Made by a program: the position numbers and the translations under genes. A stretch of 64,000 bases of DNA from Nocardioides luteus (GTDB lineage Bacteria; Actinomycetota; Actinomycetes; Propionibacteriales; Nocardioidaceae): contig NZ_JADOVJ010000001.1 in NCBI RefSeq assembly GCF_015752315.1, forward strand, positions 1,728,501-1,792,500. Reading direction: 5' to 3'. Shown piece after piece: positions 33,102 through 41,454 of this stretch; positions within the stretch are counted from its first letter, which is position 1; the number at the start of each line of letters is the position of its first letter. The notes under the pieces are model-generated. The model did not search any database. It saw only the letters and a program-made list of their open reading frames with translations, and was not told where the DNA came from.

Positions 33102-33174
33102 GCCCGCATCTTCGCAGATGGCGACGGTCGACCGAGGCAGTCCCCTCAGCGTGCCGAGACCCGCTCGTCGTACG

Positions 33175-34098
33175 TCACAGCGGGCGGTCGAACATCTTTC
33201 GGTTGGCGAAGTTCTTGAAGCCGGCCCTTTCGAAGGCCTTGACCATGGCGATGTTGTCGGCGTCGCAGTCGCCGCGGATCTCGGTGGCGCCGGCGGCGGT
33301 CAGCGCACAGGTGCCGCGCGCGACGACGCCGGTCGCGTAGCCCTGGCCACGGGCGACGGGCGCAACCGCGACGAGGCCGATGACGGCCGAGTTCGGAGCA
33401 AACGCGGGCATGCTGAGCGCGACGGGGACGTCCTCTCCGTCATAACCGATCTCGAACCAGCCTGGTTCGTGCTTCAGTTCCATCATCTCGGAGATCGCTC
33501 CCGCGGCGGCCCCGCGCGGTCCGTGCTCGGCGATCTCGGCCAAGAAGCTCGAGTCCTTGGTATCGGTGAATGTTTCGGTGAGCAGGTCGACGAAGGGATC
33601 CGTGCCCAACTCCGCCATCGACCGCCAGTGCAGCCGTTCGTCCTGCGCGGGCGTCGGGTCCCCGGCGGTCCATCCGAACCGGCAGCCATCGCGCATGACC
33701 GTGAACCCGGCGTCGGTCAGCACCTTCTCGCGCAGTGCCGGGTCCCGTTGGTACTGAGGAGCCTGCGCGGGCGAGTCCAGTACATGCCCCTGCGACCCGG
33801 CCCCGAGCGAGCGGGCCAACTCCGCGGCCTCGGCCAGCAGAGCGGCTCCGGTCTCGAGATCTCCGGGCTCCAGCAGCACGATGTCCTCCGGCACCGTCCG
33901 GCCTGGGATCGTCCACAGAACGACGTTCCCGGTCAGCCGGCCCTCCGCCTCGGCGACCAGACACCACTCCGGTCTGGTGCAGCCGTTGTCCAGCAGACTG
34001 GTCAGGTACGCCGAGGTCGCGTCGTTCCGTTCGTCGTCGTCCGGGTGAATCGTCAGAGCGGGCAGTTCATCGGGGCGTGCAACGCGGATTGTCGTCAT
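33175..34098 (-). CDS. GNAT-family N-acetyltransferase
   Basis: A 307-residue acetyltransferase. The C-terminal half has the clear acetyl-CoA site VAPVARGQGYATGVVARGTCAL and the final AMVKAFERAGFKNFANR. The N-terminal half is a second, degenerate GNAT-like lobe without the pyrophosphate loop. It starts 2 nt after the FAD monooxygenase stop, so the two are translated together. Acceptor unknown; linked modification enzymes raise the possibility of a detoxification role. Confidence 0.82.
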   Translation of the reverse strand: MTTIRVARPDELPALTIHPDDDERNDATSAYLTSLLDNGCTRPEWCLVAEAEGRLTGNVVLWTIPGRTVPEDIVLLEPGDLETGAALLAEAAELARSLGAGSQGHVLDSPAQAPQYQRDPALREKVLTDAGFTVMRDGCRFGWTAGDPTPAQDERLHWRSMAELGTDPFVDLLTETFTDTKDSSFLAEIAEHGPRGAAAGAISEMMELKHEPGWFEIGYDGEDVPVALSMPAFAPNSAVIGLVAVAPVARGQGYATGVVARGTCALTAAGATEIRGDCDADNIAMVKAFERAGFKNFANRKMFDRPL

Positions 34099-34100
34099 GA

Positions 34101-35648
34101 TCAGAATCCTTCGTCGGTGAGTGTGCGCGGGGTGGAGTACGACGACAACGCGGCTCGCAGGCCGTCCCGAGCGGTATCGGCGGGTTCGTCGATGGTGGCG
34201 GCCCAGGCGACGTGGCCGTCCGGTCGGATCAGGAGGGCGTCGGCCGGGCGGTCGTCCGTCTTGGCGGTGCGGACGTCGAGGTGGGGCTGCCAGTGTCGGG
34301 CAGCCTCGCGAAGGTCCGCGCGCTCGGCGAGGTCGAGCAGCACCGGGCGTGCGGTGTGCAGCAGCTCGGCGATGTTGGTGGCGCCGTCGTCGGTGTGCAG
34401 CATGAGGTCGGGCACGAACGTGCCGGTCAGAGGATGGCCGTTGGGATTGGGCAGCGGGTAGCGGATGTCGGCGCCGGCGATGAGGGCTCCCATGCGCCGC
34501 GCCGGCTGTTCATCGGTGAGAAGCTCCTGGAAGACGGCCCGCAGCGCTTCCGCGGCGGGGTCGTGCCCACGCCGCAGCGCCACCTGTGCCTGCGTGTGCA
34601 GCATGGTGCGGGCACCGGCGAGATGGCGTTCCTCGTGATAGGTGTCCAGCAGGTCGGCGGACGCCCTGCCCTGAACCTCGGCGGCCAGCTTCCAGGCGAG
34701 GTTGACCGCGTCGAGCATGCCGGCATTGATGGCGACGCCGGTGGCAGGGAACAGGTGGGCCGCATCACCGGCGAGCAGGATCCGACCGTCGCGGTAGCGT
34801 TCGGCCTGCCTGGCCTTGAAGGTGAAGCGCGAGAGCCGATGCGCCTGTGCCACCGTAAGGTCCGCGCCGAGCACGCGGCGGATGCTGTCCTGCATCTCGG
34901 TCACCGACAGCGGAACGTCATCGTCGTACTCGGTGGCCTCGTCCTCGATCGTGTAGACCGACAGCACCTCCGACGTGGGTGATGCCGCCATCCCGAACAG
35001 ACCGCGGTCCGTTCTGGTGAAACCCCCGCGGATGGTTCCGAATCCGGGCAGCTCGAGGTCGCCGCCGTCGAGCCGGGTCACCGAGTCGGGCACGGTGATC
35101 TGGGCCAGCCGGTTGACCTCGGGATAGACGGTGCCGGGGAACGGGATTCCGGCCATGTCGCGAACCCGGCTGCGGGCGCCGTCACAGCCCACCAGATAGC
35201 TGCCGCTCACCCGGTAGGTGCCGTCGGGCCCGCTGACCTCCGCGGTCACCGCGTCGGCGTCCTGGCTCACCTCCAGCACCTGATGTCCGCGCCGGATGTC
35301 GACGCCCAGCTCGTCGGCCCGTTCGCCGAGGAGCCGCTCGAGCTTCTGCTGGGGCAGCGGCAGGGCGTGCATCGGGGACTCCGGCAGCTGGGTGAGGTCG
35401 ACATGGACTCCGCCGAACGGGAACCGAGGAGGCGGAAGCGGGTCGGTGCAGGCCGCTTCGAACCGCTCCAGCAGGCCGCGGTAGCGCAACAGCTCCAGGA
35501 TCTGTCCACCGAGACCGCCCGCCTTGGGGGTGTCCCGGGGCTTCGGCTGTCGTTCCAGCACCAGCGGCCGCACCCCGGCCAGGCGCAGCTCGGCCGCCAG
35601 CATCAGGCCGGTCGGGCCCGCGCCCACGATGATCACGTCGGCATTCAT
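34101..35648 (-). CDS. FAD-dependent aromatic monooxygenase (class A, PheA/TfdB-like)
   Basis: A 515-residue flavoprotein hydroxylase. The FAD dinucleotide site is GAGPTG (9-14), the DG motif is GCDGARSR (near 156) and the GD motif is LLAGDAAHLFPATGVAINAGM (near 294). The C-terminal 120 residues resemble the thioredoxin-like end of the phenol hydroxylase group. Members hydroxylate phenols, polyketides or antibiotics such as rifampicin and tetracyclines; the substrate here is unknown. The ATG at 35648 is preceded by GGAAG and starts directly with the FAD fold. It is followed 2 nt later by a GNAT gene. Confidence 0.9.
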   Translation of the reverse strand: MNADVIIVGAGPTGLMLAAELRLAGVRPLVLERQPKPRDTPKAGGLGGQILELLRYRGLLERFEAACTDPLPPPRFPFGGVHVDLTQLPESPMHALPLPQQKLERLLGERADELGVDIRRGHQVLEVSQDADAVTAEVSGPDGTYRVSGSYLVGCDGARSRVRDMAGIPFPGTVYPEVNRLAQITVPDSVTRLDGGDLELPGFGTIRGGFTRTDRGLFGMAASPTSEVLSVYTIEDEATEYDDDVPLSVTEMQDSIRRVLGADLTVAQAHRLSRFTFKARQAERYRDGRILLAGDAAHLFPATGVAINAGMLDAVNLAWKLAAEVQGRASADLLDTYHEERHLAGARTMLHTQAQVALRRGHDPAAEALRAVFQELLTDEQPARRMGALIAGADIRYPLPNPNGHPLTGTFVPDLMLHTDDGATNIAELLHTARPVLLDLAERADLREAARHWQPHLDVRTAKTDDRPADALLIRPDGHVAWAATIDEPADTARDGLRAALSSYSTPRTLTDEGF

Positions 35649-35691
35649 TCCATCACTTCCATTCCGGCCGGTTCCGGCCTCGTACGGTGGA

Positions 35692-37557
35692 CTACTTCTT
35701 CGCGGGTGCGTTCTTCGTGGGCGCGGTGGTGACCAGTGGCAGCGACACCGACGTGCTGGACAGGTCGATGCTGACAGTGCTGCCGGTGCCTGACTCGGCA
35801 TCGGTGACGTCGTCGTTGGTTCCGGTCAGGATCAGGCCCAGCCGGTGCCCTGCCTTGAACTCGTAGTCCTGGGGCAGCATCTTCCAGGTGATCTGGTAGG
35901 CCTTGCCCGGCGTCAGCGGCGTCGGGTCGCTCAGAGACGTCCGGTTCTGTGCGTCCATGAACCCCCGGGTGACGACCTGGAAGTCGGAGTCGATCGTGCG
36001 GTCGGCCATCCGCCGGTAGCAGCTGCTGTCCTCGGCCGTGCTCGCGCCGACACAGTCCTCGCCGTCGGCCCACTGGAGGCCCTGCCACTGGGGGTCGGCG
36101 CCGTTGATCCGTGTGTCCTGGCCGTAGTCGACGAGCAGGACGCCCAGGTTGGCGGTCGGCTCGTCCAGGGTGACCCGCAGGCTCACCGACGGCGTTCCGG
36201 ACAGCCGCGTCGCGCGCTGCAGCGGTGAGGTGAGGTAGGCGAGCCGGTGGGGATCGATGCCGGAGGGATCGGCGGCCACGGCGGCCTCGGTCTGCAGGGT
36301 GTCGACGTAGCTGCCGGTGCCGGTCGACGGCGTCCGGCCCAGGGAACCGTCCCGTTGCGGTCGCAGGGTCACGGTCCGCGTCGGCGCCGGCCAGTCGGCC
36401 TGGGTGATCCAGCGGTCCGGGCCGAGCTGCACGTCGGCGCGAGGCCGGCGCAGGATGTCGTTGGGGACGCCCATCAGCTCGTGGTCGAACCACTGGTGCA
36501 GGGTCTCGACCCACGCGTCCCGGCGGGCCCAGAACGGGTCGAGGTGTCCGTACTGCGTGACCCACACCTTGCGCTGCACGGTGCGAGGCAGCTTGGTCCA
36601 CCACGTGGAGAACTCGTCGGCCGGCACGTTTCGGTCCTGCATGCCGTACACGCCGAAGACGCTGGCGCGTACGTTGCGTACGTTCGACACCGGCCCGGTC
36701 CGGTAGTCGAGCTCGTGCCAGTAGGCGTTGTAGTTGCCGGTCGCGTCATCCGAGCCGGCCCTCATACGCTGGTGCGCCGCGGCGCACTTCTCGTCCGGGT
36801 CGACGTCGACCCACGTGGCCATGAACTCCTGCCCGCCAGTGACGTCGGTGAGGGTGCCGTTCGCTCGCCACATCTCGTACCAGCTGCTCGGGCCGGCGAG
36901 CGGCACGATCGTCTCCAGGCCCGGCACGCCGGTGCCGGCGACGCCGATGGCGAGCGATCCCTCGTAGGAGTGGCCGATCATCCCGGTGCGACCGGTGGTC
37001 CAGGTGGCCTCCACCGGCTTGCCGTCGTCGTCGTACGCGGTCGCCCGGCCGTTCAGCCAGTCGATGACGGCCTTGCCGCCGAGCACGTCGGACGGACCGC
37101 CGGAGGTCGGGCAACCGTCGGAGAGCCTGGTGCCGATCATGTCGACCGACACGTACGCGTACCCGCGGGGCACGAAGTAGTTGTCGTAGAACAGCGGGAA
37201 CTTCGTGGGGTTCCCGTCCGCGTCATAGGTCTTGTGGTCCAGCTGGAAGCCGACACCCGGTTCGTCGTAGTACGGGCTCTCGTGCATGATCACCGGGACC
37301 TTCAGCCCGGAGCTCGTCTCCTTCGGCCGGATGATGTCCACCCGGACGAGGTCCTTCTCCCCGTCGCCGTCGCTGTCGACCGGCGACTGCACCCGAACGT
37401 GCTCGCGGATGGCGTCCTGATAGGAGAAGACGGGCTGGGTGGTCCCGCCGGAGACCTTGATCGTCGGCGTCGCGGAGGCGACGGGAGCGCCGCCGACCAC
37501 GAGCGTGGTCGCGAGCGTGATGGTGGCGAGGATTGCCCTCGATCGCGATGTGGACAT
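35692..37557 (-). CDS. Secreted S15-family (Xaa-Pro dipeptidyl-peptidase/CocE-like) hydrolase
   Basis: A 621-residue exported serine hydrolase. A Sec signal peptide is seen (basic SRSR, hydrophobic core, cleavage near VASA at residue 29). The catalytic serine is in GMIGHSYEG (S197), and the C-terminal jelly-roll domain common to S15/CocE proteins occupies roughly residues 390-600. YGHLDPFWARRDAW near residue 355 may supply the catalytic His. Secreted actinobacterial relatives cleave X-Pro dipeptides; ester hydrolysis is also possible. It lies 50 nt after the LAL regulator gene and 43 nt before the monooxygenase gene. Confidence 0.87.
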   Translation of the reverse strand: MSTSRSRAILATITLATTLVVGGAPVASATPTIKVSGGTTQPVFSYQDAIREHVRVQSPVDSDGDGEKDLVRVDIIRPKETSSGLKVPVIMHESPYYDEPGVGFQLDHKTYDADGNPTKFPLFYDNYFVPRGYAYVSVDMIGTRLSDGCPTSGGPSDVLGGKAVIDWLNGRATAYDDDGKPVEATWTTGRTGMIGHSYEGSLAIGVAGTGVPGLETIVPLAGPSSWYEMWRANGTLTDVTGGQEFMATWVDVDPDEKCAAAHQRMRAGSDDATGNYNAYWHELDYRTGPVSNVRNVRASVFGVYGMQDRNVPADEFSTWWTKLPRTVQRKVWVTQYGHLDPFWARRDAWVETLHQWFDHELMGVPNDILRRPRADVQLGPDRWITQADWPAPTRTVTLRPQRDGSLGRTPSTGTGSYVDTLQTEAAVAADPSGIDPHRLAYLTSPLQRATRLSGTPSVSLRVTLDEPTANLGVLLVDYGQDTRINGADPQWQGLQWADGEDCVGASTAEDSSCYRRMADRTIDSDFQVVTRGFMDAQNRTSLSDPTPLTPGKAYQITWKMLPQDYEFKAGHRLGLILTGTNDDVTDAESGTGSTVSIDLSSTSVSLPLVTTAPTKNAPAKK

Positions 37558-37607
37558 GACCACGAAGGTAGAAGCCGGTCCGGGGCGACCGAATCGGTCA
37601 CGACGAC

Positions 37608-40343
37608 TTAACTCGACTTCTGCACGACTGCAGCGAGCTCTCCGCGGGAGGCGACGCCCAGCTTGGGGTAGGCACGGTAGAGGTGGTGGCCGACCGTCCG
37701 TGGGCTGAGGAACATCTGGGCTGCGATGTCCCGGTTGGACAACCCCTGGGCCGCGAGCGTCACGACCTGCAGCTCCTGCGGCGTGAGCAGGGCCAGCACG
37801 CCCGGATCTCGCCGGGTCGTCGTGGCGGCACCGCCTGCGACCAGCTCGCTGTGGGCGCGGTCGGCCCACGGGCGGGCGCCGATGTCGTCGAAGGTCTCCA
37901 GCGCCGCGGCGAGCTGTTCGCGCGCCTCGGCCTTCCGGCGGGTGCGGCGGAGCCATTCCCCGTACAGCAGCCGGGTACGGGCGTGCTCGAATCCGCGGCT
38001 GTCGCGCTCGTGGATCGTCAGCGCGCGGTGGAAGGCGTCGTCGCCGGGGGTCAGGAGGGCACGGCAGCGGTGCACGACGGCCTCGATCGCCGGTTCGGGC
38101 GCTCGCCGGGCCAAGGGCTCGAACCGGGCCAGTGCCTCTGCGGCGAGGTCGTGGTCACCCAGCCGTACCGCCGCCTCCACGAGGTCGGGCAGGCTGCGTT
38201 CGACGGGCAGCAGATGCTGTGCGTTGTCGTGATAGAGGGTCATCAGCTGGTCGAGCGCCTCCTGCGCTCTGCCGTACCCCAGCTCCAGCATGCCCAGCGC
38301 CCACGTCGCCCGGTGCGCCCCTCCGGCATGCGCGAGTGCCTGGCTGGCGAGCCGACGGCAGTTGTCCTCGTCGCCCCGGATGGCCAGCAGGTAGGCCTGG
38401 GTGCCGGCGGCGACGCTGGCCCAGTGGTCCTGCCCGGTGGTCTCGGCGATGTCGAGCGCCTCGGCAGCGGTAGCCATCGCGTCGCGGTACCGACCGAGGA
38501 AGGTCTGGGCGGCCGTCGCGTAGTAGAGGGCGGAGGGCAGCACCCCCACCCGCCCCTGCGCGCGGGCCTCGGCGGAGACCAGCGTGGCCAGCTCCAGCGC
38601 CTGCTGGTCCAGGCCACCCATGAGCGCGACGCCGCTGGTGATGAGCAGGTCCCTGACCTCGTCGGCGCGGGACTCCGCGGCTCGGGCGATCACCTTGGGG
38701 AGGTCCGGCGGGCGCTCGGTGGCCCTGTCGAGCGTCAGTGCGGTCAGCCATCGCTGCAATGTCAGCACCGGCCAGGCGGGATCGTCCTCGGGCAGTCGGA
38801 GCCGGTCGAGCTGGGCGGAGTCGGCCGTGGCGAGCCTGCTGTCGTTGGCGAACCAGGTCGTCTGCAGGACCTCCACCATGACGGCGACCGCCTCGCGCGG
38901 ATCGTCCTCGGCGCGCCGGGCGGCTTCGGCCAGCAGGAGTGCATGTGCCTCGTGCAGGTCGCCGCGGCTCACCGCCGCGGTGGCGAGCACCCGGACCAGC
39001 GTCAGACGGGTGCTCGGAAGCTGTACGCGGGGGAGTGCCCGTTCGGCCAGGGTCTGGGCTCGGGTGAGCTGACCGGCCTCCATCGCCGCCTCGGCCGCGC
39101 CGGCCAGCAGCAGCGTGCGCTGGTCGGCGTCCTCGGCCAGCTGCGAGGCGCGCTCGTAGGCGGCCGCCGCGGCGGCGTAGCCCTTGCGAGTCAGAGCGAG
39201 CGCCGCGGTTCGGGCCAGCTCCGCGGCGACGTGGGCGTCGGGACTCGTGGCCGCGGAGGCCAGGTGCCAGGCACGCCGATCCGGTTCCGCCACGGCCGTC
39301 GCGAGCGCCCGGTGTGCCCGTAGCCGCTGGTCGAGCGGTGCGCCCTGGTAGACGGCGGCGCGCACCAGCGGGTGGCGGAAGGTGAGATGCTGCCCGGTCA
39401 CGTGGATGAGCCCTGCCTGCTCGGCCGGGGCCAGGTGCTCGACATCCGCACCGAGGTCCGCCGCGGCGCTGAGAACGACCGCGAGGTCGCCGGTGTCGTC
39501 CGCCGCGGCGACCAGCAGCAACGCCCTCGTCGGGCCGGACAGCCGGAGCGCCTGGGCGTGGAAGGCCAGCTGCAGACGGCTGGTGAGCGGCAGCACGCCG
39601 GTCGTGTCGGCTGTGCGCAATGCGGCCGGGAGCTCCATCAGTGCGAGCGGATTGCCGCCCGCCTCGGCCAGCACGCGCCCCCGCACCTCGGGCGCCAGAT
39701 CGCCGTCGTGCTCGTCGACCAGAGCAGCCGCCGCCTCGACCGAGAGCCCGGTCAGGTGCAGGTCGGGCAGGCCGGGCGCGGGGAAGGGCACGTCACCGGT
39801 GCGGACACCGAACAGCATGACCACGTCCTCGGCCCCGAGCCGGCGAGCGGCGAACAGCAGCGCCTCGGCAGAGGGCCGGTCCAGCCACTGTGCGTCGTCG
39901 ATGATGCAGAGCACCGGAGTCCGTTCGGCGATGCAGGACAGCAGGGTCAGGACGGCCAGGCCCACCAGCATCCGGTCGGCCGGTGGGCCCGCGGCCAGCC
40001 CGAACGCGCCTTCGAGCGCCTGCCGCTGGGGTTCGGGCAAGGCGGGCAGGTGCTCGGCCAGGACGGGGTGGAACAGCAGGTGGAGGCTGCTGAAGGGGAG
40101 CTCGGCCTCCGACTCGATCCCGAGTCCGCGCAGCACCGGCATGTCGCTGCGGGAGGCGATCTCGTCCAGCAGCGCGGTCTTGCCGATGCCCGGCTCGCCG
40201 CGGATCACGAGCGCGCCACTCACACCGTCGCGGGCGGAGTCCAGCAATCGGGTGACGGCCTCGATCTCGGACTCTCTCCCGTGCAGCACGGGCGCCAGGT
40301 TAGACCCAGACGACTGATAGCCGTGGCCGAATCGAGTCGGCAA
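37608..40343 (-). CDS. LAL-type LuxR-family regulator with AAA/STAND ATPase domain
   Basis: A 911-residue MalT-like regulator. The ATPase has Walker A GEPGIGKT (about 49-56) and Walker B VLCIIDDAQWLD. The middle is a long helical, TPR-like sensor region, and the C-terminus is a LuxR HTH (LTPQELQVVTLAAQGLSNRDIAAQMFLSPRTVGHHL). The TTG at 40343 is preferred because AGGAAGGA lies 8 nt before it. An internal GTG at 40289 would start at VLHGRE, the usual N-terminus of the family, but has no ribosome site. It is upstream of, and probably activates, the peptidase-monooxygenase-GNAT genes. Confidence 0.9.
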   Translation of the reverse strand: MPTRFGHGYQSSGSNLAPVLHGRESEIEAVTRLLDSARDGVSGALVIRGEPGIGKTALLDEIASRSDMPVLRGLGIESEAELPFSSLHLLFHPVLAEHLPALPEPQRQALEGAFGLAAGPPADRMLVGLAVLTLLSCIAERTPVLCIIDDAQWLDRPSAEALLFAARRLGAEDVVMLFGVRTGDVPFPAPGLPDLHLTGLSVEAAAALVDEHDGDLAPEVRGRVLAEAGGNPLALMELPAALRTADTTGVLPLTSRLQLAFHAQALRLSGPTRALLLVAAADDTGDLAVVLSAAADLGADVEHLAPAEQAGLIHVTGQHLTFRHPLVRAAVYQGAPLDQRLRAHRALATAVAEPDRRAWHLASAATSPDAHVAAELARTAALALTRKGYAAAAAAYERASQLAEDADQRTLLLAGAAEAAMEAGQLTRAQTLAERALPRVQLPSTRLTLVRVLATAAVSRGDLHEAHALLLAEAARRAEDDPREAVAVMVEVLQTTWFANDSRLATADSAQLDRLRLPEDDPAWPVLTLQRWLTALTLDRATERPPDLPKVIARAAESRADEVRDLLITSGVALMGGLDQQALELATLVSAEARAQGRVGVLPSALYYATAAQTFLGRYRDAMATAAEALDIAETTGQDHWASVAAGTQAYLLAIRGDEDNCRRLASQALAHAGGAHRATWALGMLELGYGRAQEALDQLMTLYHDNAQHLLPVERSLPDLVEAAVRLGDHDLAAEALARFEPLARRAPEPAIEAVVHRCRALLTPGDDAFHRALTIHERDSRGFEHARTRLLYGEWLRRTRRKAEAREQLAAALETFDDIGARPWADRAHSELVAGGAATTTRRDPGVLALLTPQELQVVTLAAQGLSNRDIAAQMFLSPRTVGHHLYRAYPKLGVASRGELAAVVQKSS

Positions 40344-40383
40344 TCAGGTCGTCCTTCCTGATTCGCCCGGCACCATGCCGATC

Positions 40384-40389
40384 TAGCGT
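40384..40389 (+). promoter_or_regulatory. -10 box (TAGCGT) before the two-domain GNAT gene
   Basis: TAGCGT ends 6 nt before the ATG at 40396 and suggests a leaderless message. The 52-bp divergent gap to the LAL regulator gene leaves little room for other elements. Confidence 0.4.
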
Positions 40390-40395
40390 GATGCC

Positions 40396-41403
40396 ATGTC
40401 GAGCATCGAAGGAACCACCGTGCCTCACCCCGTCCACATCCACGCGCTGTCCTGGATGTCCGCCGAGCAGGCACTGTCCTGGCACGCGGTCCTGGCCGCG
40501 TCGCTGGCGCACGATCTGCCCGGCCAACCGCCACCGACGCCGAAGCAGGTGCATGCCCAGCTCACCACGGCCGGGTTGGACAGTCGCCGGCTGTTCTGGT
40601 TGGCGACCGAGGCGGACGGCACGGTCGTGGGTGTCGCGGCCCTGCGGCTGTTCACCCGCCCCGGGCAGGAGCATCTGGCCGAGCTGGAGCTGCACGTGCA
40701 CCCCGAGTGGCGCCGCCGAGGGGTCGGCTCGCAGTTGCTGGCGCAGGTGGTCTTCGCTGCCCGCGTGGAGGACCGGCGCAGCCTGATCACCAGCGTCGCC
40801 GACATCGAGCCGGGCACCGCCTTCTGCGCCGCGAGGAGCTTCCGCCGCGTCCTGACCCTGCGGCACCTGCTGCTGGACCTGTCCGAGGTGGACGACAGCG
40901 CGGCGGACGACAACCCGGCCGGCTACCGGCTCGAGTCCTGGGAAGGGACCGTGCCCGACGACCTGGCGGGCACGTTCGCCACCGCCAAGAACGCGATGAA
41001 CGACATGCCCACCGGTGAGATGAGCTACGGCGAGCAGCGCTGGGACGCCGACCGGGTCCGCGCCATGGCCCGGGTGCTGGCTGATCGCGGCGACACCCTG
41101 CTCACGGTCGCCGCCCTCGACGGCGACGTCATGGCCGGGTTCACCGAGGTCGTCATCCGAGCGGGCGAGGAACAGCTGGCGCTGCAGTACGACACCGTGG
41201 TGGTGCCCGAGCACCGCGGGCACGGGCTGGGCCTGTGGTTGAAGGCCGCCATGGTCCGGCGGCTGCGCGAGGACCACCCCGGGATCGGCGCGATCGAGAC
41301 CGACAACGCCGACGACAACACCCACATGCTCGCCGTCAACGAGAGGCTCGGCTTCCGTGAGCACCGCCGAGCTCACGAGTACGAGCTGGACGTGTCCGGC
41401 TGA
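40396..41403 (+). CDS. Two-domain GNAT acetyltransferase (mycothiol synthase-like architecture)
   Basis: A 335-residue protein with two GNAT domains. The first has LELHVHPEWRRRGVGSQLL (near 95) and the second VVPEHRGHGLGLWLKAAMVRRL (near 270), so both acetyl-CoA loops are intact. Mycothiol synthase has the same layout, but the overall sequence is not close enough for that call. An internal GTG at 40423 is preceded by AAGGA and could be the translated start if the message is not leaderless. It is divergent from the LAL regulator and may be part of its target set. Confidence 0.82.
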   Translation: MSSIEGTTVPHPVHIHALSWMSAEQALSWHAVLAASLAHDLPGQPPPTPKQVHAQLTTAGLDSRRLFWLATEADGTVVGVAALRLFTRPGQEHLAELELHVHPEWRRRGVGSQLLAQVVFAARVEDRRSLITSVADIEPGTAFCAARSFRRVLTLRHLLLDLSEVDDSAADDNPAGYRLESWEGTVPDDLAGTFATAKNAMNDMPTGEMSYGEQRWDADRVRAMARVLADRGDTLLTVAALDGDVMAGFTEVVIRAGEEQLALQYDTVVVPEHRGHGLGLWLKAAMVRRLREDHPGIGAIETDNADDNTHMLAVNERLGFREHRRAHEYELDVSG

Positions 41404-41409
41404 GACGAC

Positions 41410-41441
41410 GGGGAACGACGGGAGAACGACGGGAGAACGAC
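41410..41441 (+). repeat. Short tandem repeat after the GNAT gene
   Basis: GGGGAACGAC (41410-41419) followed by two exact copies of GGGAGAACGAC (41420-41430 and 41431-41441). It lies in the short gap between convergent genes and could arise by slippage. Confidence 0.75.
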
Positions 41442-41454
41442 GTCGCTGACCGGT

